Notes: a model not told the origin generated them from the letters alone. A stretch of DNA of 64,000 nucleotides from Bradyrhizobium sp. CCGE-LA001 (GCF_000296215.2 NZ_CP013949.1:2473501-2537500); one strand, 5' to 3'; numbered from the stretch's first letter, positions 53,196 to 63,095 are shown. Translations and numbers: made by a program.

Positions 53196-53819
53196 ATGCG
53201 TTACGTAGGAGACCATAGGCGCCAGACCCACAGGCGGATCGTTGAAAATGCCTCCTACGGCTTGCGTCAAAACGGTGCCGAAGGACTTAGCGTTGTCGAG
53301 TTGATGAAGCTCGCGGGTCTTACGCACGGCGGGTTCTATAACCATTTCGAGTCGCGTGCCGCGCTTGTTGGCGAGGCAATTGCGTTTGCGATGGACCAGA
53401 CGGCCGAGCGGTGGAAGAAACTGGCGAACCGGAAGGCGAACGAGGACCGTTTCGAGACGTTGATCGCCGATTATCTCAGTTCCCGCCACCGCGACAATCC
53501 CAGACAGGGTTGCGCGCTTCCAGCCCTGGCCGCTGATGTCGCTCGATCGAGCCCGAGGGAGCAACGGGCGCTCGCCTCCAAGCTGGAGAAGATGATCGAC
53601 ATCCTGGTCGAAATGCTTCCCGCCGAGGGTCCTCAACAGGCACGCCAAATCGCGACGAGCGCCATCGCGACCATGGTTGGATCGATCATGCTATCGCGTG
53701 CTGTCGGCGCCGGGAAGCTTTCCGACGATATTCTCGACGCCGGACGGATGACTGTCTGCGGCCGGACTCACAAGCGACAGCGCAGAACAGCAAAGGCGAT
53801 GACCTGCGACAAGCAATAA
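53196..53819 (+). CDS. TetR family transcriptional regulator
   Basis: A 207-aa regulator. The HTH reads RIVENASYGLRQNGAEGLSVVELMKLAGLTHGGFYNHFESRAALV. The ATG at 53196 follows GGAGGGG; an in-frame start at 53181 is possible. It is divergent from the acetyl-CoA acetyltransferase and leads into the molybdopterin oxidoreductase 14 bases downstream, so it may control both. Confidence 0.9.
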   Translation: MRYVGDHRRQTHRRIVENASYGLRQNGAEGLSVVELMKLAGLTHGGFYNHFESRAALVGEAIAFAMDQTAERWKKLANRKANEDRFETLIADYLSSRHRDNPRQGCALPALAADVARSSPREQRALASKLEKMIDILVEMLPAEGPQQARQIATSAIATMVGSIMLSRAVGAGKLSDDILDAGRMTVCGRTHKRQRRTAKAMTCDKQ

Positions 53820-53833
53820 TCTGGGAGGTGCCC

Positions 53834-56155
53834 ATGACGGCCGGCAAGTGGCTTAAGACAGCCTGCAACCTGTGTTACGTAAACTGCGGCATCGAGGTCT
53901 GGGTGAATGAGGGGCGCCTTGAGAAGGTACGAGGCGACCGTTCAAACCCGAAGTCGCAAGGCTATCTGTGCAACAAGGCGGCGCGCATTCCCTATTATGC
54001 GCATCACAGGGACCGGCTCACGAGCCCGCTGCGTCGTCGCCCCGATGGCGGCTTTGATGAGATCGAGTGGGACGTCGCGATCGCAGAAATCGCACAGCGG
54101 CTGCGGCACATCGTTGACAGGTATGGCGGCAAGAGTATTGCCCTTTATGGCGGCGGCGGGCAGGGCAACCATGCTGGTGGCGCCTACGCAAGTGGCTTGT
54201 TGCGTGCGCTGGGCTCGCGCAGCGTCTTCAACGCGCTTTCGCAGGAAAAAACCGGAGACTTCTGGGTCAATGGCCACATGTTCGGCAGCCAAACCTGCCA
54301 CACCTCAGAGGACGTCCATCATTGCGATCTCTTGCTTGTCATCGGTGCCAATCCCTGGATCGCGCACGGCTTCCCCAATGCGCGCGACCATCTCAATCAG
54401 ATCCGCAAGGATCCCGCACGCAAGCTGATCGTCATCGACCCTCGGCGGACCGAAACCGCAGAGATGGCGGATCTGCATCTTGCGGTTCGCCCCGGCGCCG
54501 ACGCGTTTCTCCTTGGCGCGCTGCTGGCAACGCTCGTCCGTTCCGACCGGATCGACCACGCCTTTATTCAGGAGCACACGATCGGCTTCACGGAAGTGAC
54601 GCAAGCGCTATTGAACATCCCCGTTGAGGAATGGGCGGCCGCCGCCGATATCTCGATCGCGGAGCTGGAGCGATGCGCGGCGATGATCGCGGCCGCGAAG
54701 GCCATGGTGGTTCGGGTTGAACTCGGCATCCAGCAAGGCATCAACTCGACACTCAATTCCTATCTCGAGAAGCTCCTGATCATGCTTTCCGGCAATTTCG
54801 GCCGTGAAGGTACCAACCAATTGCATAGCTGGCTTCAACCGCTTTGGGGAAACTCTCCGAACCAGACATTCGCGCCGACTGGCGACGCGATCATTGGCGG
54901 CTTGCTGCCGCCCAACATTTTCCCCGAAGCGGTTCTCAAGGACCATCCCGACCGGTTGCGCTGCGCCTGGATCGACAGCTCCAATCCCGCCAACACCGCC
55001 GCAAATACCGTGGCGGTGGAGCGCGCGTTGCAATCGCTAGAGCTATGCGTTGTGGTCGACGTTGCGATGACCGAAACCGCACGGCTCGCGCACTACGTTC
55101 TTCCAGCGTCCACGCAATACGAGAAGACTGAATTTACCCTATTCAACTTCGAATTTCCGACGAACTATTTTCACGTTCGCGCCGGTGTTCTGCCGCCACT
55201 TGCCGGGACCTTGCCGGAGCCCGAGATCTACACGCGGTTTGCCGTCGCCCTGGGGCTTCTGCCGGGTGACAATGTGCTCGCGCCGCTACGCGAAATAGCA
55301 CGGCGCTCGCGACCTGAATTCGCCGCTGCCTTCCGCTCTTTCATCGCGGAAAACCCTGCGGCTGTGCCTGCCCTGGTGCTCTACCATACGCTGGGGCAGA
55401 CGCTGCCGGATGGCACGGCGGCCGCGGCTCCCTTGTGGAGCGCCGCACTGGCTTGCGCGAAGCGATCGCCGCAAGCGGTGCGGCGGGCGATCGGCGCATC
55501 CGAGCAGGTGGCGGACCATCAGCTCGGAGACCTCCTGTTCGACACCATCGTGGCCGCCCGGCAGGGCACGGCGGTTACCCGGCACGACTATGACGAGGTC
55601 TGGTCATTGATCAGCCATTCGGATCGCAAGGTTCGGCTGGTTGTCCCGCAGATGCTGGAATGGCTGGCGCGCCTCGATCCGCATGCCGCCGTCGCGCCAA
55701 AGGAGTTCCCGTTCATGCTGGCGGCTGGTGGCCGACGCATGTTCAACGCCAACCAGATCTTTCGCGATCCAGCGTGGCGTCGCGAGGACCCGGACGGCGC
55801 CCTGTTGATCAATTCGAGCGATCTGAGCGAGTTGGGTGCGAAGGATGGCGACTGGATCGCCGTCGAGTCGACCGTCGGGCGGCTCGTCGTCCGCTGCAAG
55901 GTGGATGACGCCATGCGGAACGGCCAATTGGCGCTGCCGCACGGCTACGGTCAGGCCTACCCGGCATCAGACGGAGAGCGCCTGATCAACGGGCCGCGCA
56001 TCAATCTACTCACCGAGAGCGGCAACCGCGATCCCATTGCGGGCACGCCCTACCACAAGAATGTCGCGGTTCGACTGGCCCTGGTGTCCGCACACGAGGC
56101 TGCCACTTATCAGTCGCAGTCCGAGCGAATTCATAAGAGGTCGGCCGGACAATAA
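53834..56155 (+). CDS. Molybdopterin-dependent oxidoreductase (DMSO reductase superfamily)
   Basis: A 773-aa enzyme. The N-terminal 4Fe-4S cluster ligands are Cys11, Cys14, Cys18 and Cys46 (CxxCxxxC, then GYLCNKA). The Mo-bis-MGD fold follows with IGANPWIAHGFPNARDH, VIDPRRTETAEMADLHL, and the C-terminal molybdopterin-binding domain LLINSSDLSELGAKDGDWIAVES. No Tat signal is seen, so it is cytoplasmic. No small FeS or membrane subunit lies beside it. The ATG at 53834 has GGGAGG five bases ahead. Substrate unknown; by neighbourhood it may hydroxylate or reduce a CoA-bound or ring compound rather than formate. Confidence 0.88.
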   Translation: MTAGKWLKTACNLCYVNCGIEVWVNEGRLEKVRGDRSNPKSQGYLCNKAARIPYYAHHRDRLTSPLRRRPDGGFDEIEWDVAIAEIAQRLRHIVDRYGGKSIALYGGGGQGNHAGGAYASGLLRALGSRSVFNALSQEKTGDFWVNGHMFGSQTCHTSEDVHHCDLLLVIGANPWIAHGFPNARDHLNQIRKDPARKLIVIDPRRTETAEMADLHLAVRPGADAFLLGALLATLVRSDRIDHAFIQEHTIGFTEVTQALLNIPVEEWAAAADISIAELERCAAMIAAAKAMVVRVELGIQQGINSTLNSYLEKLLIMLSGNFGREGTNQLHSWLQPLWGNSPNQTFAPTGDAIIGGLLPPNIFPEAVLKDHPDRLRCAWIDSSNPANTAANTVAVERALQSLELCVVVDVAMTETARLAHYVLPASTQYEKTEFTLFNFEFPTNYFHVRAGVLPPLAGTLPEPEIYTRFAVALGLLPGDNVLAPLREIARRSRPEFAAAFRSFIAENPAAVPALVLYHTLGQTLPDGTAAAAPLWSAALACAKRSPQAVRRAIGASEQVADHQLGDLLFDTIVAARQGTAVTRHDYDEVWSLISHSDRKVRLVVPQMLEWLARLDPHAAVAPKEFPFMLAAGGRRMFNANQIFRDPAWRREDPDGALLINSSDLSELGAKDGDWIAVESTVGRLVVRCKVDDAMRNGQLALPHGYGQAYPASDGERLINGPRINLLTESGNRDPIAGTPYHKNVAVRLALVSAHEAATYQSQSERIHKRSAGQ

Positions 56156-56166
56156 GGGAGCGTTAA

Positions 56167-56871
56167 ATGACCGAGAAGCCAACCGCGATCGTGACCGGGG
56201 TGGGCCCGGGCACGGGAGCTGCCATCGTCAAGCGCTTCTCCGCCGGTGGTTTCCGAATCATCGCGCTTGCTCGCTCTACGGAGCTCATCAATCGCCTTGC
56301 GCAAGAGCTTCCTGACGTGCACGCGATGACCTGCGACGTCTCGGAGCAAAGCCAGGTGCGGACCGTAATCGCCGACGTAAAGCGGCGGTTCGGCCCGTCT
56401 GACGTTCTCATCCACAACGCGGTAGGTGGGGGCTGGGGGAATTTTCGCGAGATCGATCCGAAGATGCTGAAGGGCAACTTCGAAGTCAACGTGATGGGCC
56501 TGTTGTACCTGGCCCGCGAAGTGGCGCCTGACATGATCGATCGGGGTAAGGGCGCAATCCTCGTGACCGGCAACACGTCTTCGATCCGAGGCAAAGCCAA
56601 TTTCGCCGGCTTCGCGCCGACAAAGGCAGCGCAACGCATTCTGGCCGAGTCGATCGCACGTGACGTGGGACCTCTCGGCGTCCACGTCTCCTACGTTCTC
56701 ATCGACGCCGTTATCGATACGCCCCGGATGCGCGCGCGGATGAGCGACAAACCGGATGAATTCTTCATCAAGCCTACCGCGATCGCCGACGAATTGTTTC
56801 ATCTCTACGGTCAGGACCGCTCGGCATGGTCGTTTCTCACGGAACTGCGGCCATTCAACGAAAATTGGTGA
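56167..56871 (+). CDS. Atypical SDR family protein lacking the catalytic Tyr
   Basis: A 234-aa Rossmann protein with cofactor motif VTGVGPGTGAAIVKRF and NAVGGGWG. The active-site region reads FAGFAPTKAAQR, Phe in place of Tyr. It ends WSFLTELRPFNENW, the same tail signature as three other SDRs here. It starts 11 bases after the molybdopterin enzyme and probably belongs to its operon. Confidence 0.87.
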   Translation: MTEKPTAIVTGVGPGTGAAIVKRFSAGGFRIIALARSTELINRLAQELPDVHAMTCDVSEQSQVRTVIADVKRRFGPSDVLIHNAVGGGWGNFREIDPKMLKGNFEVNVMGLLYLAREVAPDMIDRGKGAILVTGNTSSIRGKANFAGFAPTKAAQRILAESIARDVGPLGVHVSYVLIDAVIDTPRMRARMSDKPDEFFIKPTAIADELFHLYGQDRSAWSFLTELRPFNENW

Positions 56872-56939
56872 CGCTCGAACGCGGGCACGGCGCGCTGGGT
56901 CACTTCAGAGAGCTCTGCGGCACTTGAAAGGTCAGGAAC

Positions 56940-57761
56940 ATGACTGATGGATCCATCTCGGTTGATACGGGGACGGACGAACTGCTGTGCGCCATCCGGG
57001 ATCGCGTCGCGGTGATTACCTTGAACCGGCCCGAAGCCCGTAATTCGCTGTCCGATCATCTCACGCCGGCGTTGCGCCGGATGATCAAACAGAATGGAGA
57101 TGATCCTGAGGTCGGAGCCCTCCTGATAACAGGTGCAGGCACTGCCTTTTGTTCGGGCGGCGATGTCAAGGGGATGGGCGACAACGCTGCCGCGCCGGCT
57201 GTGTCATTCAGCGACAAGGTTGCGCGGTTGCGGGAACGTCAGCGAACCCTGACCGGCGTACTTGTTTCGGTGCGGAAGCCCACCATCGCGGCCTTGCCGG
57301 GACCGACAGCTGGCGCCGGGCTTGCGATCGCACTCGCTTGCGACCTTCGTATTGCAGCCGAATCCGCCATCATGACGACTGGCTACGCCAGGATTGCGCT
57401 CACCGGCGATTACGGCATTTCGTGGCTGTTGACCCGGCTTGCCGGGACGGCACGTGCCCGCGAACTCATGTTTTTGTCCGAGCGGATCAGTGCACGGCGC
57501 TGCGAAGCATTGGGCCTCGTAAATCGCGCGGTGCCTGACTCCGACCTGCAACGCGAGGCATTCGAAATGGCGAGAGCATTGGCGAATGGCCCGACGAGAG
57601 CCTATGCCTCCATGAAGGATAATCTCGACCTTGCGCTGTCGGCCGACTTCCTGACGTCACTGGACCAAGAGGCCGAGAGGATGGTCGTTGCAGCGGGCAC
57701 TGCGCAGCACGCCGAAGCGGTCCGGGCTTTTACTGAGAAGCGTCCGCCGACTTACAGGTGA
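56940..57761 (+). CDS. Enoyl-CoA hydratase/isomerase family protein
   Basis: A 273-aa crotonase-fold protein. Oxyanion-hole motifs: GTAFCSGGDVKGMG and PGPTAGAGLAIALACDLRIA. It follows the SDR by 68 bases. This region thus supplies a hydratase, which the operon at 42681 lacks. Confidence 0.9.
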   Translation: MTDGSISVDTGTDELLCAIRDRVAVITLNRPEARNSLSDHLTPALRRMIKQNGDDPEVGALLITGAGTAFCSGGDVKGMGDNAAAPAVSFSDKVARLRERQRTLTGVLVSVRKPTIAALPGPTAGAGLAIALACDLRIAAESAIMTTGYARIALTGDYGISWLLTRLAGTARARELMFLSERISARRCEALGLVNRAVPDSDLQREAFEMARALANGPTRAYASMKDNLDLALSADFLTSLDQEAERMVVAAGTAQHAEAVRAFTEKRPPTYR

Positions 57762-57838
57762 AACTCTTCAGGTCATTACTTCGAAGGCCTAGCTGGCCGC
57801 ACGCGCATCCGCGCAAGCTGGAACTGCCAAGCAAATGC

Positions 57839-58270
57839 TCATTCGACTGCGGCGATACGAATGGGACGCGTTCCGATCGGAGCGCCGGTCGCGCGGTCGA
57901 TGGTGAGGGGATCGATCTCCGTTCCGTTCTCGGCATCAAAGAACCGGGTCACCTTGCCTCCGCGGCGGTGCTTGCGTCCCCATGCGCCAATCGCGAATAG
58001 GACCGGCAAGAAGTCGCGCCCGGCTTCCGTCAGTACGTATTCGTCCCGTGGCGGACGGTCTGAATAACGGCGTTTCTCCAGCAATCCCTCGTCAACCAGG
58101 GCTGAAAGCCGACCCGTCAGCATCGTCGGCGCGATTCCGAGACTCCTCCGAAAATCGTCGAAGCGGGTCAGCCCAGCATGGGCATCGCGCATGATCAGCA
58201 TGCTCCATGCGTCCCCGACAATCGCCAGGCTCCGGGCGATCATGCAGGGCTGGTCCGAAAGTTTTTTCAT
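57839..58270 (-). CDS. HxlR family transcriptional regulator
   Basis: A 143-aa winged-helix protein: CMIARSLAIVGDAWSMLIMRDAHAG, then LGIAPTMLTGRLSALVDEGLLEKR and the wing PPRDEYVLTEAG. Divergent from the hydrolase/reductase/SDR genes. Its promoter carries a GTACTAAA string similar to that of the other HxlR gene in the window. Confidence 0.9.
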   Translation of the reverse strand: MKKLSDQPCMIARSLAIVGDAWSMLIMRDAHAGLTRFDDFRRSLGIAPTMLTGRLSALVDEGLLEKRRYSDRPPRDEYVLTEAGRDFLPVLFAIGAWGRKHRRGGKVTRFFDAENGTEIDPLTIDRATGAPIGTRPIRIAAVE

Positions 58271-58293
58271 GTAGGTCTCGTTTTAGTAGTGAC

Positions 58294-58312
58294 TTAGTAC
58301 TAAATTGATAGT
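58294..58312. promoter_or_regulatory. TTAGTACTAA palindrome upstream of the second HxlR gene
   Basis: TTAGTACTAA (58294-58303) is a perfect 10-bp palindrome 24 bases upstream of the HxlR start, in the gap to the divergent hydrolase gene. It continues as ATTGATAGT. The core GTACTAAA recurs before the HxlR gene at 38823. Confidence 0.45.
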
Positions 58313-58357
58313 AACAGATCGATCGTCGATGTTCCAGAGCAAATTGAGAAGGCCGGA

Positions 58358-59293
58358 ATGAGCAAGACAGAACAGGGAATTGCGCTGATTCCGGGTGCTT
58401 CCGGTGCCAGCCGAACGATGGAGCAAGTGATGTCAAACTATGTCAGCCACCCGGGATCGGTCGTGCGCTATGTCGATGCGCCGAATCTCTCGATCAGTGC
58501 TGCAGGAACAACCTTCGCCTATCGCGACGTCGGACCGCGCACTGGCGTGCCATTGATCCTTCTCAACCATTGGGGCGCGGTGCTCGACAATTTTGATCCG
58601 CCGATCGTCGATGGGCTCGCCACCAGGCATCGCGTCATCGCGATCGACTACCGAGGTATCGGCGCTTCAAGCGGGAAAGCGCCTGTCACCGTCGGCGAAA
58701 TGGCGCAAGATACGATTGCCCTGATCACCGCGCTGGGCTTTGAAAAAGTCGATCTGCTCGGCTTTTCCCTCGGCGGCTTCGTGGCGCAGGAGATCGCGCT
58801 GAAGGCCCCTGGTCTGGTGCGAAAGCTCATTCTGACCGGCACGGGCCCGGCAGGCGGCAAAGGTATCGAGAAGGTTGGGCCGGTGTCCTGGCCGCTGATG
58901 ATCAAGGGCTTGCTGACTTTGCGAGACCCGAAATTCTACCTGTTCTTCACCTCCACGGCTAATGGTCGCCGGGCCGCAAAGGCCTTTCTGGCAAGGCTGA
59001 AGGAGCGCAAGGCAGATCGGGACAAAGCGGCCACGCCAGCGGCCCTGTTGCGGCAACTCAAGGCGATCAAGAGCTGGGGCCAGCAGGCGCCTCAGGATCT
59101 CGGCAGCCTCCGTATCCCGGTCCTGATCGCGAATGGCGATAACGACATCATGGTGCCAACCGCAAACAGCACCGACATGGCACGGCGTATCCCGGGCGCA
59201 CAATTGGTCATCTACGAAGATGCCGGGCATGGCGGGATCTTCCAGTACCACGCCGATTTCGTGCCGAAGGCGCTGTCCTTCCTCGACGCCTGA
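58358..59293 (+). CDS. Alpha/beta hydrolase
   Basis: A 311-aa alpha/beta-fold hydrolase. Nucleophile Ser in LLGFSLGGFVAQE, Asp in NGDNDIMVP, His in EDAGHGGIFQ. The N-terminal about 60 residues are unconserved, so translation may begin at a later ATG (58418 or 58430). Relatives include ring-cleavage hydrolases and non-heme haloperoxidase-like esterases. Confidence 0.87.
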   Translation: MSKTEQGIALIPGASGASRTMEQVMSNYVSHPGSVVRYVDAPNLSISAAGTTFAYRDVGPRTGVPLILLNHWGAVLDNFDPPIVDGLATRHRVIAIDYRGIGASSGKAPVTVGEMAQDTIALITALGFEKVDLLGFSLGGFVAQEIALKAPGLVRKLILTGTGPAGGKGIEKVGPVSWPLMIKGLLTLRDPKFYLFFTSTANGRRAAKAFLARLKERKADRDKAATPAALLRQLKAIKSWGQQAPQDLGSLRIPVLIANGDNDIMVPTANSTDMARRIPGAQLVIYEDAGHGGIFQYHADFVPKALSFLDA

Positions 59294-59327
59294 CGCCGCG
59301 ACGAAATTTCAGATTGGAGACGAGATC

Positions 59328-60332
59328 ATGAAGGCATTCGTCGTCGACAAATACCAGAAGAAGGGCGCTCTGCGCCTCGCAGACATGCCGGAATCGGAGT
59401 TGCGGGACCATGATGTCCTGGTGCGGATTCACGCAACTGCTGTGAACGTCCTGGACTCCAAGCTCAGGGATGGAGAATTCAAACTCATCCTGCCGTATCG
59501 CCCACCTTTCATTCTGGGCCACGATGTTGCCGGAACGGTCGTGAGGGCTGGCCGCAATGTCAGGCGGTTCAAGGCAGGCGACGAGGTCTATGCACGGCCG
59601 CGCGATCATCGGATCGGAACATTCGCCGAACTCGTTGCCATCAACGAAGCCGACGTGGCGCCGAAGCCTGCGAACATCAGCATGGAAGAGGCTGCGTCCA
59701 TCCCGCTGGTGGGACTGACCGCCTGGCAGGCGCTGGTCGAGGTGGGCAAGCTGAAGCCTGGCCAGAAGGTCTTCATCCAGGCTGGCTCCGGGGGCGTCGG
59801 GACTTTCGCGATCCAACTCGCCAAGCATCTTGGCGCGGTCGTGGCGACGACGACGAGCGCGAAAAATGCCGAGCTGGTCAAGAGCCTCGGCGCGGACCTG
59901 GTCATCGACTACAAGACGCAGGATTTCGAGAAGGTTTTGTCGGGCTACGATCTGGTCCTGCACAGCCAGGACGCCAAGACGCTTGAAAAATCTCTGCGCG
60001 TGCTCAAGCCGGGCGGCCTGCTCATCTCGATCTCCGGGCCGCCCGACCCGGAATTCGCGAGGGAGCAGGGCATGAACTTCTTCCTGAAACTGGTGATGCG
60101 CTTGCTGAGCCATGGCGTGCGGAAGAAAGCCAGAAAACTTGGCGTGCGCTTCTCATTCCTGTTCATGCGTGCGCAAGGACAGCAGCTCCGCGAAATCACG
60201 TCCCTGATCGAATCCGGCGTAATCCGTCCGGTCGTCGACAAGGTCTTTCCGTTCGAAAAAACCGGGGACGCGCTCGCCTATGTCGAGACCGGGCGCGCTA
60301 AGGGCAAGGTCGTGATTGCCGTTACGCACTAG
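59328..60332 (+). CDS. MDR-type NADP-dependent oxidoreductase (quinone reductase-like)
   Basis: A 334-aa medium-chain reductase without the zinc ligands of alcohol dehydrogenases. Motifs: GHDVAGTVVRAGRNVRRFKAGDEVYARP and the NADPH-binding VFIQAGSGGVGTFAIQLAKHLGA. ATG 59328 is used; the longer upstream frame lies in the hydrolase gene. It probably reduces an alpha,beta-unsaturated ketone or quinone. It follows the hydrolase by 34 bases. Confidence 0.88.
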   Translation: MKAFVVDKYQKKGALRLADMPESELRDHDVLVRIHATAVNVLDSKLRDGEFKLILPYRPPFILGHDVAGTVVRAGRNVRRFKAGDEVYARPRDHRIGTFAELVAINEADVAPKPANISMEEAASIPLVGLTAWQALVEVGKLKPGQKVFIQAGSGGVGTFAIQLAKHLGAVVATTTSAKNAELVKSLGADLVIDYKTQDFEKVLSGYDLVLHSQDAKTLEKSLRVLKPGGLLISISGPPDPEFAREQGMNFFLKLVMRLLSHGVRKKARKLGVRFSFLFMRAQGQQLREITSLIESGVIRPVVDKVFPFEKTGDALAYVETGRAKGKVVIAVTH

Positions 60333-60407
60333 GTCCCGCAATGACGCTGCTCGCGTTGCGAAGCCATGACTTGTGATCGACAAGGTAAACGCATTGGAGG
60401 AAGCAAC

Positions 60408-61187
60408 ATGACTCAGTCACCCAGCGACACTCGCACTTCCGCATCTGGCGTTGCACTCATCGTCGGCGGTGGGCCGGGCATCAGCTCGAGTTGCGCCAGG
60501 CTGTTTGCGGAGAACGGCATGCGCGTCGCCGTCGCAGCCAGGAATCCGGGAAAAGCCGTCCTTGAGACCCTGGAGAAGATGCATGGCGTGCGTCGCTACG
60601 CCTGCGATGCAAGCGAACCGGCGGCCGTGGCGCAGCTGTTCGAAGACGTCGTTCAAGAGGTCGGGACGCCAAGGCTTGTCGTGCACAACATCGACGGTCG
60701 CGTTTCCGGCATTTTCCGCAAGACGGTGGTCGAGGCCGACCCGGTCATGGCGTTCGAGACGCTTCGCAACGCCGCGTTCTCTGCGTTTCTGGTGGGCCAA
60801 CAGGCCGCTCGGCTGATGCTCGGAAACGAGCCTGATGCCAATGGCGCGCGAGGAACGATTATTTTCACGAACGCCAGCGCCGCGCTCAAGGGCTTTCCAT
60901 CGAGTGGTGCATTTGCGATGGCGTGCCATGCCAAGTCCGGGCTCGCGCAAAGCATGGCGAGAGAATTGATGCCGCGGGGAATCCACGTGGCGAATGTGCC
61001 GATCGACGCCGCGATCGGCTGGACTCAGGAGGACGGCACCCGGGCGCACCGGCTGGCGGGAACGACTGTCGACGACAACATGGCCGACCCCGCTCACATT
61101 GCCGAGACCTATCTGCAACTGCACCGCCAACATCGCTCGACCTGGGCCTTTGAAGTCGTGCTGCGGCCGTGGGTCGAGAAATGGTAG
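60408..61187 (+). CDS. Atypical SDR family protein lacking the catalytic Tyr
   Basis: A 259-aa Rossmann protein with cofactor motif IVGGGPGISSSCARLF. The active-site region is GAFAMACHAKSGL, with no Tyr four residues before the Lys. The C-terminus reads WAFEVVLRPWVEKW, as in three other SDRs here. Start ATG 60408 behind GGAGG. Third gene after the alpha/beta hydrolase and MDR reductase. Confidence 0.87.
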   Translation: MTQSPSDTRTSASGVALIVGGGPGISSSCARLFAENGMRVAVAARNPGKAVLETLEKMHGVRRYACDASEPAAVAQLFEDVVQEVGTPRLVVHNIDGRVSGIFRKTVVEADPVMAFETLRNAAFSAFLVGQQAARLMLGNEPDANGARGTIIFTNASAALKGFPSSGAFAMACHAKSGLAQSMARELMPRGIHVANVPIDAAIGWTQEDGTRAHRLAGTTVDDNMADPAHIAETYLQLHRQHRSTWAFEVVLRPWVEKW

Positions 61188-61302
61188 GCGCGCCTACCTG
61201 ATCTCCTTCGAACGATTCTGCGGAGGTCGACAATTCCAAATTGGAATTCGATGCTTCTACTGGCGGTTCTGTAGAATATAGCCGACTGGCCATACAGCCG
61301 TC

Positions 61303-61323
61303 TTGACAGTTCTATTTTAGAAC
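61303..61323 (+). promoter_or_regulatory. Promoter with 15-bp palindrome, site C
   Basis: TTGACA (61303-61308) is followed at once by GTTCTATTTTAGAAC (61309-61323), a near-perfect palindrome. A second, shorter dyad TTCT-GT-AGAA lies about 40 bases upstream at 61266-61275. The arrangement equals sites A and B. It precedes the second AMP-ligase gene. Confidence 0.65.
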
Positions 61324-61416
61324 GGTTTACTCCACCTGCCGATAGCAATGAGCGTGCGGACCTCCCGGTCGAAGGGGCTGCAACGCTGCCGAAAACAAGG
61401 CACAGGGGAGGATGGC

Positions 61417-63012
61417 ATGAGGAGCGTGGACAAGCTCACCGCAGCCGAATTGTTGGACGGCCTGCCGTCCAGAGTGCACGAGGTCTACGAGCCGTTCGTG
61501 CGGGATATTCCGGATCATCCGGCCTTCGTGGAAGGCGGGCGTTCTTGGAGCTACCGGCAGTTCTCGGACGCAGTCGACGCCGCGGCAAAGGATCTCGCCG
61601 GTTTGGGCATCAGGCCTGGTGATCGCCTGATCGTTGCCAGCGAGAACAGCGTGGCCCTCGGCGTGATGCTCTTCGCGGCGAGCAAGCTCGATGCCTGGGG
61701 TATTCCGGTCAATCCCCGCCTTTCGGCCCGAGAGATCGATCTGATCGGGACGCACAGCGGTGCCAGACGCGTACTGTTCAACTCGGCGCTATCGAAGGAA
61801 GCGGCCGATCATGCCACCCGGGTCGGTGCGACTATCGCCGCCGTCGGGCCATTTGGTGGAATCGGTGTCGGTCCTCTCAATACGAATGCGGAAGCGGAGC
61901 CCGTCGAGAAGGATGGCGCCCGCCAGGTCGCCGGCCTCTTATACACCTCGGGCACGACCGGTGCGCCGAAGGGCGTCATGCTGAGTCACCGCAACCTCCT
62001 CTTCACCGCAAGGACGTCGGGAATCCTTCGCCGCAGCGGCCCAGACGACCGTGTCTACGGCGTGCTGCCGATGTCGCACATCGTCGGGTATGCGATCCTG
62101 CTGATCTCGACGCTGATGCACGGCGGCACGTTGCATGTCGTAGCCAAGGCCGATCCCGCCGCGCTGGCTCATGCCATCGCCGAGGAGGGGATTACGAGCC
62201 TGTTCGGCGTGCCTGCCACATATCAGCGGCTGCTTGAGCACAAAGCGGTCAAAGGCATCCGACGGCTCGAACGGGGGAGGCTGCGGATCATGGCTGTCGC
62301 CGGTGCTCCGCTCGACCTCGATCTCAAGAAGCGCGTCGAGGACGAGTTTGGAATCCCGCTGCTGAACAATTACGGCATAACGGAATGCTCACCGGGTCTC
62401 ACGGGGGTCCGTTCGGAACAACCTGTCCCGGATGAGTCGGTCGGCCCGTTTCTTCCCGGCATCGAGCACCGCATCGTGGACGGACAAGGAAAGAACGTGC
62501 CGACCGGCGAGGTGGGCGAATTGCACGTGCGGGGTCCGAACATCATGCTCGGCTACTATCGTGCGCCCGACCTGACGGCGGCGGCGATCGATGGGCAGGG
62601 ATGGTTCAACACGGGGGATCTCGCGCGGGTGAACGGCAAGGGGCATCTCTATATCGCCGGCCGCACCAAGGAGCTTATCATCCGCTCCGGCTTCAACGTT
62701 TATCCCGCCGAGGTGGAGGCGGTCCTGAACGCGCACGAGCAGGTCGTTCAGTCGGCCGTCGTCGGACGAAAGGTTGGGGGCAACGAGGAGGTCGTCGCGT
62801 TCGTTCAGCTTCTCCCCGGTGCGAGCATCAGCGCGGAAGACCTCAAGGCGTACGCGGCCCAATTGCTCACGTCCTACAAGCGTCCGACCGAATTGATCGT
62901 GCTTGACGCTCTGCCCTCGGCCTCCACCGGAAAGATACTGAAGCACAAGTTGCGGGAGATGGCGAACGAGCAGGTCGCCCCGAAGCCGTCCCGTGCGGCA
63001 GCCGCTGGCTGA
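61417..63012 (+). CDS. Acyl-CoA synthetase (AMP-forming), paralogue
   Basis: A 531-aa ANL ligase. Motifs: LLYTSGTTGAPKGVMLSHRN, NNYGITECSPG, GWFNTGDLARVNGKG, KELIIRSGFNVYPAEVE and the final SASTGKILKHKLRE. It is collinear with and strikingly like the ligase at 42681, and both sit behind the same promoter palindrome. ATG 61417 has GGGGAGG six bases ahead. It is probably a duplicate with a different acid specificity. Confidence 0.92.
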   Translation: MRSVDKLTAAELLDGLPSRVHEVYEPFVRDIPDHPAFVEGGRSWSYRQFSDAVDAAAKDLAGLGIRPGDRLIVASENSVALGVMLFAASKLDAWGIPVNPRLSAREIDLIGTHSGARRVLFNSALSKEAADHATRVGATIAAVGPFGGIGVGPLNTNAEAEPVEKDGARQVAGLLYTSGTTGAPKGVMLSHRNLLFTARTSGILRRSGPDDRVYGVLPMSHIVGYAILLISTLMHGGTLHVVAKADPAALAHAIAEEGITSLFGVPATYQRLLEHKAVKGIRRLERGRLRIMAVAGAPLDLDLKKRVEDEFGIPLLNNYGITECSPGLTGVRSEQPVPDESVGPFLPGIEHRIVDGQGKNVPTGEVGELHVRGPNIMLGYYRAPDLTAAAIDGQGWFNTGDLARVNGKGHLYIAGRTKELIIRSGFNVYPAEVEAVLNAHEQVVQSAVVGRKVGGNEEVVAFVQLLPGASISAEDLKAYAAQLLTSYKRPTELIVLDALPSASTGKILKHKLREMANEQVAPKPSRAAAAG

Positions 63013-63095
63013 CGGGCGTCAGGAGTGATTTGCACGGCAATATGCGGTTCAAGAAAGAACGTTAGCGACGGACTTGTCGCCAAAGGGAGATGACA

